Source: Hydractinia symbiolongicarpus (lineage: Eukaryota > Cnidaria > Hydrozoa > Anthoathecata > Hydractiniidae). Taken from it: 64,000 nucleotides of DNA. Below, piece by piece: positions 38,499 to 53,400 of the stretch. The position numbers and the translations under genes are program-made. Numbering within the stretch: position 1 is the stretch's first letter; each line of letters begins with the position of its first letter. The stretch covers positions 806,001 to 870,000 of the forward strand of contig NC_079887.1 of the NCBI RefSeq assembly GCF_029227915.1. The letters are read 5' to 3'. Below the pieces are notes generated by a model. That model worked only from the letters and a program-made list of their open reading frames with translations. It ran no database searches and had not been told where the DNA came from.

Positions 38499-41400
38499 AT
38501 CGTTCGGGAAATGAGATTACTCCCTGGGTACTTTCTTTGTATACATTCGACTATACGGGCCAAGCCCGGGATTTACGGGAAATGGCGGGTTTTCGTTTGC
38601 CGGCGATTAAACTTCTTTTATTCAGCGTCTCATCAAAAATGAAAACATTTTTAAAAACTACAAGTCTTATGCGTTTTAGTGGTGAAAAAATAATTTAAAA
38701 AAACGTTCGGGAAATGAGATTACTCCCTGGGTACTTTCTTTGTATACATTCGACTATACGGGCCAAGCCTGGGATTTACGGGAAATCGCAGGTTTTCGTT
38801 TGCCGGCGATTAAACTTCTTTTATTCAGCGTCTCATCAAAAATGAAAACGTTTTTAAAAACTACAAGTGTTATGCGTTTTAGTGGTGAAAAAGTAATTTA
38901 AAAAATCGTTCGGGAAATGAGATTACTCCCTGGGTACTTTCTTTGTATACATTCGACTATACGGGCCAAGCCTGGGATTTACGGGAAATCGCGGGTTTTC
39001 GTTTGCCGGCGATTAAACTTCTTTTATTCAGCGTCTCATCAAAAATGAAAACATCTTTAAAAACTACAAGTCTTATGCGTTTTAGTGGTGAAAAAATAAT
39101 TTAAAAAAACGTTCGGGAAATGAGATTACTCCCTGGGTACTTTCTTTGTATACATTCGACTATTCGGGCCAAGCCCGGGATTTACGGGAAATCGCGGGTT
39201 TTCGTTTGCCGGCGATTAAACTTCTTTTATTCAGCGTCTCATCAAAAATGAAAACATTTTTGAAAATTACAAGTCTCATGCGTTTTAGTGGTAAAAAAAT
39301 AAGTTAAAAAATCGTTTGGGAAATGAGATTACTCCCTGGGTACTTTCTTTGTATACTTTTGACTATACGGGCCGAGTCCAGGATTTACGGGAAATCGCAG
39401 GTTTTCGTTTGCCGGCGATTAAACTTCTTTTATTCAGCGTCTCATCAAAAATGAAAACATTTTTAAAAACTGCAAGTCTCATGCGCTTTAGTGGTTAAAA
39501 AGTAATTTAAAAAATCGTTCGGGAAATGAGATTACTCCCTGGGTACTTTCTTTGTATACATTCGACTATACGGGCCAAGGCCAGGATTTACGGTAAATCG
39601 CGGGTTTTCGTTTGCCGGCGATTAAACTTCTTTTATTCAGCGTCTCATCAAAAATGAAAACATTTTTAAAAACTACAAGTCTTATGCGTTTTAGTGGTGA
39701 AAAAATAATTTAAAAAATCGTTCGGGAAATGAGATTACTCCCTGGGTACTTTCTTTGTATACATTCGACTATACGGGCCAAGCCCGGGATTTACGGGAAA
39801 TCGCGGGTTTTCGTTTGCCGGCGATTAAACTTCTTTTATTCAGCATCTCATCAAAAATGAAAACATTTTTGAAAACTACAAGTCTCATGCGTTTTAGTGG
39901 TAAAAAAATAATTTAAAAAATCGTTTGGGAAATGAGTTTACTCCCTGGGTACTTTCTTTGTATACTTTTGACTATACGGGCCGAGTCCAGGATTTACGGG
40001 AATTCGCAGGTTTTCGTTTGCCGGCGATTAAACTTCTTTTATTCAGCGTCTCATCAAAAATGAAAACCTTTTTAAAAACTACAAGTCTCATGCGTTTTAG
40101 TGGTGAAAAAGTAATTTAAAAAATCGTTCGGGAAATGAGATTACTCCCTGGGTACTTTCTTTGTATACATTCGACTATACGGGCCAAGCCCGGGATTTAC
40201 GGGAAATCGCGGGTTTTCGTTTGCCGGCGATTAAACTTCTTTTATTCAGCGTCTCATCAAAAATGAAAACATTTTTAAAAACTACAAGTCTTATGCGTTT
40301 TAGTGGTGAAAAAATAATTTAAAAAAACTTTCGGGAAATGAGATTACTCCCTGGGTACTTTCTTTGTATACATTCGACTATACGGGCCAAGCCCGGGATT
40401 TACGGGAAATCGCAGGTTTTCGTTTGCCGGCGATTAAACTTCTTTTATTCAGCGTCTCATCAAAAATGAAAACATTTTTGAAAACTACAAGTCTCATGCG
40501 TTTTAGTGGTAAAAAAATAAGTTAAAAATACGTTTGGGAAATGAGTTTACTCCCTGGGTACTTTCTTTTTATACTTTTGACTATACGGGCCGAGTCCAGG
40601 ATTTACGGGAAATCGCAGGTTTTCGTTTGCCGGCGATTAAACTTCTTTTATTCAGCGTCTCATCAAAACTGAAAACATTTTTAAAAACTGCAAGTCTCAT
40701 GCGCTTTAGTGGTTAAAAAGTAATTTAAAAAATCGTTCGGGAAATGAGATTACTCCCTGGGTACTTTCTTTGTATACATTCGACTATACGGGCCAAGGCC
40801 GGGATTTACGGTAAATCGCGGGTTTTCGTTTGCCGGCGATTAAACTTCTTTTATTCAGCGTCTCATCAAAAATGAAAACATTTTTAAAAACTACAAGTCT
40901 TATGCGTTTTAGTGGTGAAAAAATAATTTAAAAAATCGTTCGGGAAATGAGATTACTCCCTGGGTACTTTCTTTGTATACATTCGACTATACGGGCCAAG
41001 CCCGGGATTTACGGGAAATCGCGGGTTTTCGTTTGCCGGCGATTAAACTTCTTTTATTCAGCGTCTCATCAAAAATGAAAACATTTTTGAAAACTACAAG
41101 TCTCATGCGTTTTAGTGGTAAAAAAATAATTTAAAAAATCGTTTGGGAAATGAGTTTACTCCCTGGGTACTTTCTTTGTATACTTTTGACTATACGGGCC
41201 GAGTCCAGGATTTACGGGAAATCGCAGGTTTTCGTTTGCCGGCGATTAAACTTCTTTTATTCAGCGTCTCATCAAAAATGAAAACCTTTTTAAAAACTAC
41301 AAGTCTCATGCGTTTTAGTGGTAAAAAAGTAATTTAAAAAATCGTTCGGGAAATGACTTTACTCCCTGGGTACTTTCTTTGTATACTTTTGACTATACGG

Positions 41401-44400
41401 GCCGAGTCAAGGATTTACGGGAAATCGCAGGTTTTCGTTTGCCGGCGATTAAACTTCTTTTATTCAGCGTCTCATCAAAAATGAAAACATTTTTAAAAAC
41501 TACAAGTCTCATGCGTTTTAGTGGTGAAAAAGTAATTTAAAAAATCGTTCGGGAAATGAGATTACTCCCTGGGTACTTTCTTTGTATACATTCGACTATA
41601 CGGGCCAAGCCCGGGATTTACGGGAAATCGCGGGTTTTCGTTTGCCGGCGATTAAACTTCTTTTATTCAGCGTCTCATCAAAAATGAAAACATTTTTAAA
41701 AACTACAAGTCTTATGCGTTTTAGTGGTGAAAAAATAATTTAAAAAAACTTTCGGGAAATGAGATTACTCCCTGGGTACTTTCTTTGTATACATTCGACT
41801 ATACGGGCCAAGCCCGGGATTTACGGGAAATCGCAGGTTTTCGTTTGCCGGCGATTAAACTTCTTTTATTCAGCGTCTCATCAAAAATGAAAACATTTTT
41901 AAAAACTACAAGTCTTATGCGTTTTAGTGGAGAAAAAATAATTTAAAAAAACTTTAGGGAAATGAGATTACTCCCTGGGTACTTTCTTTGTATACATTCG
42001 ACTATACGGGCCAAGCCCGGGATTTACGGGAAATCGCAGGTTTTCGTTTGCCGGCGATTAAACTTCTTTTATTCAGCGTCTCATCAAAAATGAAAACCTT
42101 TTTAAAAACTACAAGTCTTATGCGTTTTAGTGGTGAAAAAATAATTTAAAAAATCGTTCTGGAAATGAGTTTACTCCCTGTGTACTTTCTTTGTATACTT
42201 TTGACTATACGGGCCAAGCCCGGGATTTACGGGAAATCGCGGGTTTTCGTTTTCCGGCGATTAAACTGCTTTTATTCAGCGTCTCATCAAAAATGAAAAC
42301 ATTTTTGAAACCTGCAAGTCTCATGAGTTTTAGTGTTTAAAAAATAATTTAAAAAATCGTTTGGGAAATGACTTTACTTCCTGGGTACTTTCTTTGTATA
42401 CTTTTGACTATACGGGCCGAGTCCAGGATTTACGGGAAATCGCAGGTTTTCGTTTGCCGGCGATTAAACTTCTTTTATTCAGCGTCTCATCAAAAATGAA
42501 AACCTTTTTAAAAACTACAAGTCTTATGCGTTTTAGTGGTGAAAAAGTAATTTAAAAAATCGTTCGGGAAATGAGATTACTCCCTGGGTACTTTCTTTGT
42601 ATACTTTTGACTATACGGGCCGAGTCCAGGATTTACGGGAAATCGCAGGTTTTCGTTTGCCGGCGATTAAACTTCTTTTATTCAGTGTCTCATCAAAAAT
42701 GAAAACATTTTTAAAAACTACAAGTCTCATGCGTTTTAATGGTGAAAAAGTAATTTAAAAAATCGTTCGGGAAATGAGATTACTCCCTGGGTACTTTCTT
42801 TGTATACATTCGACTATACGGGCCAAGCCCGGGATTTACGGGAAATCGCGGGTTTTCGTTTGCCGGCGATTAAACTTCTTTTATTCAGCGTCTCATCAAA
42901 AATGAAAACCTTTTTAAAAACTACAAGTCTTATGCGTTTCAGTGGTGAAAAAGTAATTTAAAAAATCGTTCGGGAAATGAGATTACTCCCTGGGTACTTT
43001 CTTTGTATACTTTTGACTATACGGGCCGAGTCCAGGATTTACGGGAAATCGCAGGTTTTCGTTTGCCGGCGATTAAACTTCTTTTATTCAGCGTCTCATC
43101 AAAAATGAAAACATTTTTAAAAACTACAAGTCTCATGCGTTTTAGTGGTGAAAAAGTAATTTAAAAAATCGTTCGGGAAATGAGATTACCCCCTGGGTAC
43201 TTTCTTTGTATACATTCGACTATACGGGCCAAGCCCGGGATTTACGGGAAATCGCGGGTTTTCGTTTGCCGGCGATTAAACTTCTTTTATTCAGCGTCTC
43301 ATCAAAAATGAAAACATTTTTAAAAACTACAAGTCTTATGCGTTTTAGTGGTGAAAAAATAGTTTAAAAAAACGTTCGGGAAATGAGATTACTCCCTGGG
43401 TACTTTCTTTGTATACATTCGACTATACGGGCCAAGCCAGGGATTTACGGGAAATCGCGGGTTTTCGTTTGCCGGCGATTAGACTTCTTTTATTCAGCGT
43501 CTCATCAAAAATGAAAACATTTTTAAAAACTACAAGTCTTATGCGTTTTAGTGGTGAAAAAATAATTTAAAAAAACTTTCGGGAAATGAGATTACTCCCT
43601 GGGTACTTTCTTTGTATACATTCGACTATACGGGCCAAGCCCGGGATTTACGGGAAATCGCAGGTTTTCGTTTGCCGGCGATTAAACTTCTTTTATTCAG
43701 CGTCTCATCAAAAATGAAAACCTTTTTAAAAACTACAAGTCTTGTGCGTTTTAGTGGTGAAAAAATAATTTAAAAAATCGTTCTGGAAATGAGTTTACTC
43801 CCTGGGTACTTTCTTTGTATACTTTTGACTATACGGGCCAAGCCCGGGATTTACGGGAAATCGCGGGTTTTCGTTTTCCGGCGATTAAACTGCTTTTATT
43901 CAGCGTCTCATCAAAAATGAAAACATTTTTGAAAACTGCAAGTCTCATGAGTTTTAGTGTTTAAAAAATAATTTAAAAAATGGTTTGGGAAATGACTTTA
44001 CTCCCTGGGTACTTTCTTTGTATACTTTTGACTATACGGGCCGAGTCCAGGATTTACGGGAAATCGCAGGTTTTCGTTTGCCGGCGATTAAACTTCTTTT
44101 ATTCAGCGTCTCATCAAAAATGAAAACCTTTTTAAAAACTACAAGTCTTATGCGTTTTAGTGGTGAAAAAGTAATTTAAAAAATCGTTCGGGAAATGAGT
44201 TTACTCCCTGGGTACTTTCTTTGTATACTTTTGACTATACGGGCCAAGCCCGGGATTTACGGGAAATCGCGGGTTTTCGTTTTCCGGCGATTAAACTGCT
44301 TTTATTCAGCGTCTCATCAAAAATGAAAACATTTTTGAAAACTGCAAGTCTCATGAGTTTTAGTGTTTAAAAAATAATTTAAAAAATGGTTTGGGAAATG

Positions 44401-46617
44401 ACTTTACTCCCTGGGTACTTTCTTTGTATACTTTTGACTATACGGGCCGAGTCCAGGATTTACGGGAAATCGCAGGTTTTCGTTTGCCGGCGATTAAACT
44501 TCTTTTATTCAGCGTCTCATCAAAAATGAAAACCTTTTTAAAAACTACAAGTCTTATGCGTTTTAGTGGTGAAAAAGTAATTTAAAAAATCGTTCGGGAA
44601 ATGAGATTACTCCCTGGGTACTTTCTTTGTATACTTTTGACTATACGGGCCGAGTCCAGGATTTACGGGAAATCGCAGGTTTTCGTTTGCCGGCGATTAA
44701 ACTTCTTTTATTCAGCGTCTCATCAAAAATGAAAACATTTTTAAAAACTACAAGTCTCATGCGTTTTAGTGGTGAAAAAGTAATTTAAAAAATCGTTCGG
44801 GAAATGAGATTACTCCCTGGGTACTTTCTTTGTATACATTCGACTATACGGGCCAAGCCCGGGATTTACGGGAAATCGCGGGTTTTCGTTTGCCGGCGAT
44901 TAAACTTCTTTTATTCAGCGTCTCATCAAAAATGAAAACCTTTTTAAAAACTACAAGTCTTATGCGTTTTAGTGTTGAAAAAGTAATTTAAAAAATCGTT
45001 CGGGAAATGAGATTACTCCCTGGGTACTTTCTTTGTATACTTTTGACTATACGGGCCGAGTCCAGGATTTACGGGAAATCGCAGGTTTTCTTTTGCCGGC
45101 GATTAAACTTCTTTTATTCAGCGTCTCATCAAAAATGAAACATTTTTAAAAACTACAAGTCTCATGCGTTTTAGTGGTGAAAAAGTAATTTAAAAAATCG
45201 TTCGGGAAATGAGATTACTCCCTGGGTACTTTCTTTGTATACATTCGACTATACGGGCCAAGCCCGGGATTTACGGGAAATCGCGGGTTTTCGTTTGCCG
45301 GCGATTAAACTTCTTTTATTCAGCGTCTCATCAAAAATGAAAACATTTTTGAAAACTACAAGTCTCATGCGTTTTAGTGGTAAAAAAATAATTTAAAAAA
45401 ACGTTCGGGAAATGAGATTACTCCCTGGGTACTTTCTTTGTATACATTCGACTATACGGGCCAAGCCCGGGATTTACGGGAAATCGCAGGTTTTCGTTTG
45501 CCGGCGATTAAACTGCTTTTATTCAGCGTCTCATCAAAAATGAAAACATTTTTGAAAACTGCAAGTCTCATGAGTTTTAGTGTTTAAAAAATAATTTAAA
45601 AAATCGTTTGGGAAATGACTTTACTCCCTGGGTACTTTCTTTGTATACTTTTGACTATACGGGCCGAGTCCAGGATTTACGGGAAATTGCAGGTTTTCGT
45701 TTGCCGGCGATTAAACTTCTTTTATTCAGCGTCTCATCAAAAATGAAAACCTTTTTAAAAACTACAAGTCTTATGCGTTTTAGTGGTGAAAAAGTAATTT
45801 AAAAAATCGTTCGGGAAATGAAATTACTCCCTGGGTACTTTCTTTGTATACATTTGACTATACGGGCCAAGCCCGGGATTTACGGGAAATCGCGGGTTTT
45901 CGTTTGCCGGCGATTAAACTTCTTTTATTCAGCGTCTCATCAAAAATGAAAACATTTTTAAAAACTACAAGTCTTATGCGTTTTAGTGGTGAAAAAATAA
46001 TTTAAAAAAACGTTCGGGAAATGAGATTACTCCCTGGGTACTTTCTTTGTATGCATTCGACTATACGGGCCAAGCCAGGGATTTACGGGAAATCGCGGGT
46101 TTTCGTTTGCCGGCGATTAAACTTCTTTTATTCAGCGTCTCATCAAAAATGAAAACATTTTTAAAAACTACAAGTCTTATGCGTTTTAGTGGTGAAAAAA
46201 TAATTTAAAAAAACGTTCGGGAAATGAGATTGCTCCCTGGGTACTTTCTTTGTATACATTCGACTATACGGGCCAAGCCCGGGATTTACGGGAAATAGCG
46301 GGTTTTCGTTTGCCGGCGATTAAACTTCTTTTATTCAGCGTCTCATCAAAAATGAAAACATTTTTGAAAACTACAAGTCTCATGCGTTTTAGCGGTAAAA
46401 AAATAATTTAAAAAAACGTTCGGGAAATGAAATTACTCCCTGGGTACTTTCTTTGTATACATTCGACTATACGGGCCAAGCCCGGGATTTACGGGAAATC
46501 GCAGGTTTACGTTTGCCGGCGATTAAACTTCTTTTATTCAGCGTCTCATCAAAAATGAAAACCTTTTTAAAAACTACAAGTCTTATGCGTTTTAGTGGTG
46601 AAAAAATAATTTAAAAA

Positions 46618-46820
46618 ATCGTTCTGGAAATGAGTTTACTCCCTGGGTACTTTCTTTGTATACTTTTGACTATACGGGCCAAGCCCGGGATTTACGGGAA
46701 ATCGCGGGTTTTCGTTTTCCGGCGATTAAACTGCTTTTATTCAGCGTCTCATCAAAAATGAAAACATTTTTGAAAACTGCAAGTCTCATGAGTTTTAGTG
46801 TTTAAAAAATAATTTAAAAA
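46618..46820 (+). repeat. Exemplar of the ATGAGTTTTAGTGTTT monomer type (right-domain marker)
   Basis: Marked by ACTGCAAGTCTCATGAG and TAGTGTTTAAAAAATAA at the 3' end, AAACTGC and usually TTTTCCGGCG. Seen near 31,970, 42,330, 43,945, 44,350, 45,570, 46,790, 49,430, 51,050, 56,125 and 61,380, and not in the left half. It is followed each time by a GAAATGACTTTACTC monomer of the GAGTCCAGG type, so the two form a fixed dimer. Confidence 0.88.
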
Positions 46821-48241
46821 ATCGTTTGGGAAATGACTTTACTCCCTGGGTACTTTCTTTGTATACTTTTGACTATACGGGCCGAGTCCAGGATTTACCG
46901 GAAATCGCAGGTTTTCGTTTGCCGGCGATTAAACTTCTTTTATTCAGCGTCTCATCAAAAATGAAAACCTTTTTAAAAACTACAAGTCTTATGCGTTTTA
47001 GTGGTGAAAAAGTAATTTAAAAAATCGTTCGGGAAATGAGATTACTCCCTGGGTACTTTCTTTGTATACTTTTGACTATACGGGCCGAGTCCAGGATTTA
47101 CGGGAAATCGCAGGTTTTCGTTTGCCGGCGATTAAACTTTTTTTATTCAGCGTCTCATCAAAAATGAAAACATTTTTAAAAACTACAAGTCTCATGCGTT
47201 TTAGTGGTGAAAAAGTAATTTAAAAAATCGTTCGGGAAATGAGATTACTCCCTGGGTACTTTCTTTGTATACATTCGACTATACGGGCCAAGCCCGGGAT
47301 TTACGGGAAATCGCGGGTTTTCGTTTGCCGGCGATTAAACTTCTTTTATTCAGCGTCTCATCAAAAATGAAAACCTTTTTAAAAACTACAAGTCTTATGC
47401 GTTTTAGTGGTGAAAAAGTAATTTAAAAAATCGTTCGGGAAATGAGATTACTCCCTGGGTACTTTCTTTGTATACTTTTGACTATACGGGCCGAGTCCAG
47501 GATTTACGGGAAATCGCAGGTTTTCGTTTGCCGGCGATTAAACTTCTTTTATTCAGCGTCTCATCAAAAATGAAAACATTTTTAAAAACTACAAGTCTCA
47601 TGCGTTTTAGTGGTGAAAAAGTAATTTAAAAAATCGTTCGGGAAATGAGATTACTCCCTGGGTACTTTCTTTGTATACATTCGACTATACGGGCCAAGCC
47701 CGGGATTTACGGGAAATCGCGGGTTTTCGTTTGCCGGCGATTAAACTTCTTTTATTCAGCCTCTCATCAAAAATGAAAACATTTTTAAAAACTACAAGTC
47801 TTATGCGTTTTAGTGGTGAAAAAATAATTTAAAAAAACGTTCGGGAAATGAGATTACTCCCTGGGTACTCTCTTTGTATACATTCGACTATACGGGCCAA
47901 GCCCGGGATTTACGGGAAATCGCGGGTTTTCGTTTGCCGGCGATTAAACTTCTTTTATTCAGCGTCTCATCAAAAATGAAAACATTTTTAAAAACTACAA
48001 GTCTTATGCGTTTTAGTGGTGAAAAAATAATTTAAAAAAACGTTCGGGAAATGAGATTACTCCCTGGGTACTTTCTTTGTATACATTCGACTATACGGGC
48101 CAAGCCCGGGATTTACGGGAAATCGCGGGTTTTCGTTTGCCAGCGATTAAACTTCTTTTATTCAGCGTGTCATCAAAAATGAAAACATTTTTGAAAACTA
48201 CAAGTCTCATGCGTTTTAGTGGTAAAAAAATAATTTAAAAA

Positions 48242-48444
48242 ATCGTTTGGGAAATGAGTTTACTCCCTGGGTACTTTCTTTGTATACTTTTGACTATACG
48301 GGCCGAGTCCAGGATTTACGGGAAATCGCAGGTTTTCGTTTGCCGGCGATTAAACTTCTTTTATTCAGCGTCTCATCAAAAATGAAAACATTTTTAAAAA
48401 CTGCAAGTCTCATGCGCTTTAGTGGTTAAAAAGTAATTTAAAAA
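48242..48444 (+). repeat. Exemplar of the GAGTCCAGG / TTTG (box-minus) monomer type
   Basis: This second major type carries TTTGGGAAATGA at its 5' end, CTTTTGACTAT instead of CATTCGACTAT, GAGTCCAGG instead of AAGCCCGGG, and CGCAGG instead of CGCGGG. The four changes lie within about 90 bp and travel together in most copies. The result is loss of the TTCG word and of two CGGG words. This copy also has the ACTGCAAGTCTCATGCGC and GTGGTTAAAAAG tail shared with 34,640-34,840, 39,310-39,510, 40,530-40,730 and 52,708-52,910. Confidence 0.9.
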
Positions 48445-49662
48445 ATCGTTCGGGAAATGAGATTACTCCCTGGGTACTTTCTTTGTATACATTCGACTAT
48501 ACGGGCCAAGGCCGGGATTTACGGTAAATCGCGGGTTTTCGTTTGCCGGCGATTAAACTTCTTTTATTCAGCGTCTCATCAAAAATGAAAACATTTTTAA
48601 AAACTACAAGTCTTATGCGTTTTAGTGGTGAAAAAATAATTTAAAAAATCGTTCGGGAAATGAGATTACTCCCTGGGTACTTTCTTTGTATACATTCGAC
48701 TATACGGGCCAAGCCCGGGATTTACGGGAAATCGCGGGTTTTCGTTTGCCGGCGATTAAACTTTTTTTATTCAGCGTCTCATCAAAAATGAAAACATTTT
48801 TGAAAACTACAAGTCTCATGAGTTTTAGTGGTAAAAAAATAATTTAAAAAATCGTTTGGGAAATGAGTTTACTCCCTGGGTACTTTCTTTGTATACTTTT
48901 GACTATACGGTCCGAGTCCAGGATTTACGGGAAATCGCAGGTTTTCGTTTGCCGGCGATTAAACTTCTTTTAATCAGCGTCTCATCAAAAATGAAAACCT
49001 TTTTAAAAACTACAAGTCTCATGCGTTTTAGTGGTGAAAAAGTAATTTAAAAAATCGTTCGGGAAATGAGATTACTCCCTGGGTACTTTCTTTGTATACA
49101 TTCGACTATACGGGCCAAGCCCGGGATTTACGGGAAATCGCGGGTTTTCGTTTGCCGGCGATTAAACTTCTTTTATTCAGCGTCTCATCAAAAATGAAAA
49201 CATTTTTGAAAACTACAAGTCTCATGCGTTTTAGTGGTAAAAAAATAATTTAAAAAAACGTTCGGGAAATGAGATTACTCCCTGGGTACTTTCTTTGTAT
49301 ACATTCGACTATACGGGCCAAGCCCGGGATTTACGGGAAATCGCAGGTTTTCGTTTGCCGGCGATTAAACTGCTTTTATTCAGCGTCTCATCAAAAATGA
49401 AAACATTTTTGAAAACTGCAAGTCTCATGAGTTTTAGTGTTTAAAAAATAATTTAAAAAATCGTTTGGGAAATGACTTTACTCCCTGGGTACTTTCTTTG
49501 TATACTTTTGACTATACGGGCCGAGTCCAGGATTTACGGGAAATTGCAGGTTTTCGTTTGCCGGCGATTAAACTTCTTTTATTCAGCGTCTCATCAAAAA
49601 TGAAAACCTTTTTAAAAACTACAAGTCTTATGCGTTTTAGTGGTGAAAAAGTAATTTAAAAA

Positions 49663-50474
49663 ATCGTTCGGGAAATGAAATTACTCCCTGGGTACTTTCT
49701 TTGTATACATTTGACTATACGGGCCAAGCCCGGGATTTACGGGAAATCGCGGGTTTTCGTTTGCCGGCGATTAAACTTCTTTTATTCAGCGTCTCATCAA
49801 AAATGAAAACATTTTTAAAAACTACAAGTCTTATGCGTTTTAGTGGTGAAAAAATAATTTAAAAAAACGTTCGGGAAATGAGATTACTCCCTGGGTACTT
49901 TCTTTGTATGCATTCGACTATACGGGCCAAGCCAGGGATTTACGGGAAATCGCGGGTTTTCGTTTGCCGGCGATTAAACTTCTTTTATTCAGCGTCTCAT
50001 CAAAAATGAAAACATTTTTAAAAACTACAAGTCTTATGCGTTTTAGTGGTGAAAAAGTAATTTAAAAAATCGTTCGGGAAATGAAATTACTCCCTGGGTA
50101 CTTTCTTTGTATACATTTGACTATACGGGCCAAGCCCGGGATTTACGGGAAATCGCGGGTTTTCGTTTGCCGGCGATTAAACTTCTTTTATTCAGCGTCT
50201 CATCAAAAATGAAAACATTTTTAAAAACTACAAGTCTTATGCGTTTTAGTGGTGAAAAAATAATTTAAAAAAACGTTCGGGAAATGAGATTACTCCCTGG
50301 GTACTTTCTTTGTATGCATTCGACTATACGGGCCAAGCCAGGGATTTACGGGAAATCGCGGGTTTTCGTTTGCCGGCGATTAAACTTCTTTTATTCAGCG
50401 TCTCATCAAAAATGAAAACATTTTTAAAAACTACAAGTCTTATGCGTTTTAGTGGTGAAAAAATAATTTAAAAA
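49663..50474 (+). repeat. Tandem dimer duplication, 49,663-50,068 and 50,069-50,474
   Basis: A pair of monomers is present twice in a row at a 406-bp shift. The first member carries GAAATGAAATTACTCC and CATTTGACTAT, and the second GTATGCATTCG and AAGCCAGGG. The left copy of the large duplication has this pair only once (45,806-46,210), so the dimer expansion postdates the 45-53 kb duplication or was lost from the left copy. Confidence 0.9.
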
Positions 50475-53400
50475 AACGTTCGGGAAATGAGATTGCTCCC
50501 TGGGTACTTTCTTTGTATACATTCGACTATACGGGCCAAGCCCGGGATTTACGGGAAATAGCGGGTTTTCGTTTGCCGGCGATTAAACTTCTTTTATTCA
50601 GCGTCTCATCAAAAATGAAAACATTTTTGAAAACTACAAGTCTCATGCGTTTTAGCGGTAAAAAAATAATTTAAAAAAACGTTCGGGAAATGAAATTACT
50701 CCCTGGGTACTTTCTTTGTATACATTCGACTATACGGGCCAAGCCCGGGATTTACGGGAAATCGCAGGTTTACGTTTGCCGGCGATTAAACTTCTTTTAT
50801 TCAGCGTCTCATCAAAAATGAAAACCTTTTTAAAAACTACAAGTCTTATGCGTTTTAGTGGTGAAAAAATAATTTAAAAAATCGTTCTGGAAATGAGTTT
50901 ACTCCCTGGGTACTTTCTTTGTATACTTTTGACTATACGGGCCAAGCCCGGGATTTACGGGAAATCGCGGGTTTTCGTTTTCCGGCGATTAAACTGCTTT
51001 TATTCAGCGTCTCATCAAAAATGAAAACATTTTTGAAAACTGCAAGTCTCATGAGTTTTAGTGTTTAAAAAATAATTTAAAAAATCGTTTGGGAAATGAC
51101 TTTACTCCCTGGGTACTTTCTTTGTATACTTTTGACTATACGGGCCGAGTCCAGGATTTACCGGAAATCGCAGGTTTTCGTTTGCCGGCGATTAAACTTC
51201 TTTTATTCAGCGTCTCATCAAAAATGAAAACCTTTTTAAAAACTACAAGTCTTATGCGTTTTAGTGGTGAAAAAGTAATTTAAAAAATCGTTCGGGAAAT
51301 GAGATTACTCCCTGGGTACTTTCTTTGTATACTTTTGACTATACGGGCCGAGTCCAGGATTTACGGGAAATCGCAGGTTTTCGTTTGCCGGCGATTAAAC
51401 TTTTTTTATTCAGCGTCTCATCAAAAATGAAAACATTTTTAAAAACTACAAGTCTCATGCGTTTTAGTGGTGAAAAAGTAATTTAAAAAATCGTTCGGGA
51501 AATGAGATTACTCCCTGGGTACTTTCTTTGTATACATTCGACTATACGGGCCAAGCCCGGGATTTACGGGAAATCGCGGGTTTTCGTTTGCCGGCGATTA
51601 AACTTCTTTTATTCAGCGTCTCATCAAAAATGAAAACCTTTTTAAAAACTACAAGTCTTATGCGTTTTAGTGGTGAAAAAGTAATTTAAAAAATCGTTCG
51701 GGAAATGAGATTACTCCCTGGGTACTTTCTTTGTATACTTTTGACTATACGGGCCGAGTCCAGGATTTACGGGAAATCGCAGGTTTTCGTTTGCCGGCGA
51801 TTAAACTTCTTTTATTCAGCGTCTCATCAAAAATGAAAACATTTTTAAAAACTACAAGTCTCATGCGTTTTAGTGGTGAAAAAGTAATTTAAAAAATCGT
51901 TCGGGAAATGAGATTACTCCCTGGGTACTTTCTTTGTATACATTCGACTATACGGGCCAAGCCCGGGATTTACGGGAAATCGCGGGTTTTCGTTTGCCGG
52001 CGATTAAACTTCTTTTATTCAGCCTCTCATCAAAAATGAAAACATTTTTAAAAACTACAAGTCTTATGCGTTTTAGTGGTGAAAAAATAATTTAAAAAAA
52101 CGTTCGGGAAATGAGATTACTCCCTGGGTGCTTTCTTTGTATACATTCGACTATACGGGCCAAGCCCGGGATTTACGGGAAATCGCGGGTTTTCGTTTGC
52201 CGGCGATTAAACTTCTTTTATTCAGCGTCTCATCAAAAATGAAAACATTTTTAAAAACTACAAGTCTTATGCGTTTTAGTGGTGAAAAAATAATTTAAAA
52301 AAACGTTCGGGAAATGAGATTACTCCCTGGGTACTTTCTTTGTATACATTCGACTATACGGGCCAAGCCCGGGATTTACGGGAAATCGCGGGTTTTCGTT
52401 TGCCGGCGATTAAACTTCTTTTATTCAGCGTCTCATCAAAAATGAAAACATTTTTAAAAACTACAAGTCTTATGCGTTTTAGTGGTGAAAAAATAATTTA
52501 AAAAAACGTTCGGGAAATGAGATTACTCCCTGGGTACTTTCTTTGTATACATTCGACTATACGGGCCAAGCCCGGGATTTACGGGAAATCGCGGGTTTTC
52601 GTTTGCCGGCGATTAAACTTCTTTTATTCAGCGTGTCATCAAAAATGAAAACATTTTTGAAAACTACAAGTCTCATGCGTTTTAGTGGTAAAAAAATAAT
52701 TTAAAAAATCGTTTGGGAAATGAGTTTACTCCCTGGGTACTTTCTTTGTATACTTTTGACTATACGGGCCGAGTCCAGGATTTACGGGAAATCGCAGGTT
52801 TTCGTTTGCCGGCGATTAAACTTCTTTTATTCAGCGTCTCATCAAAAATGAAAACATTTTTAAAAACTGCAAGTCTCATGCGCTTTAGTGGTTAAAAAGT
52901 AATTTAAAAAATCGTTCGGGAAATGAGATTACTCCCTGGGTACTTTCTTTGTATACATTCGACTATACGGGCCAAGGCCGGGATTTACGGTAAATCGCGG
53001 GTTTTCGTTTGCCGGCGATTAAACTTCTTTTATTCAGCGTCTCATCAAAAATGAAAACATTTTTAAAAACTACAAGTCTTATGCGTTTTAGTGGTGAAAA
53101 AATAATTTAAAAAATCGTTCGGGAAATGAGATTACTCCCTGGGTACTTTCTTTGTATACATTCGACTATACGGGCCAAGCCCGGGATTTACGGGAAATCG
53201 CGGGTTTTCGTTTGCCGGCGATTAAACTTTTTTTATTCAGCGTCTCATCAAAAATGAAAACATTTTTGAAAACTACAAGTCTCATGCGTTTTAGTGGTAA
53301 AAAAATAATTTAAAAAATCGTTTGGGAAATGAGTTTACTCCCTGGGTACTTTCTTTGTATACTTTTGACTATACGGTCCGAGTCCAGGATTTACGGGAAA

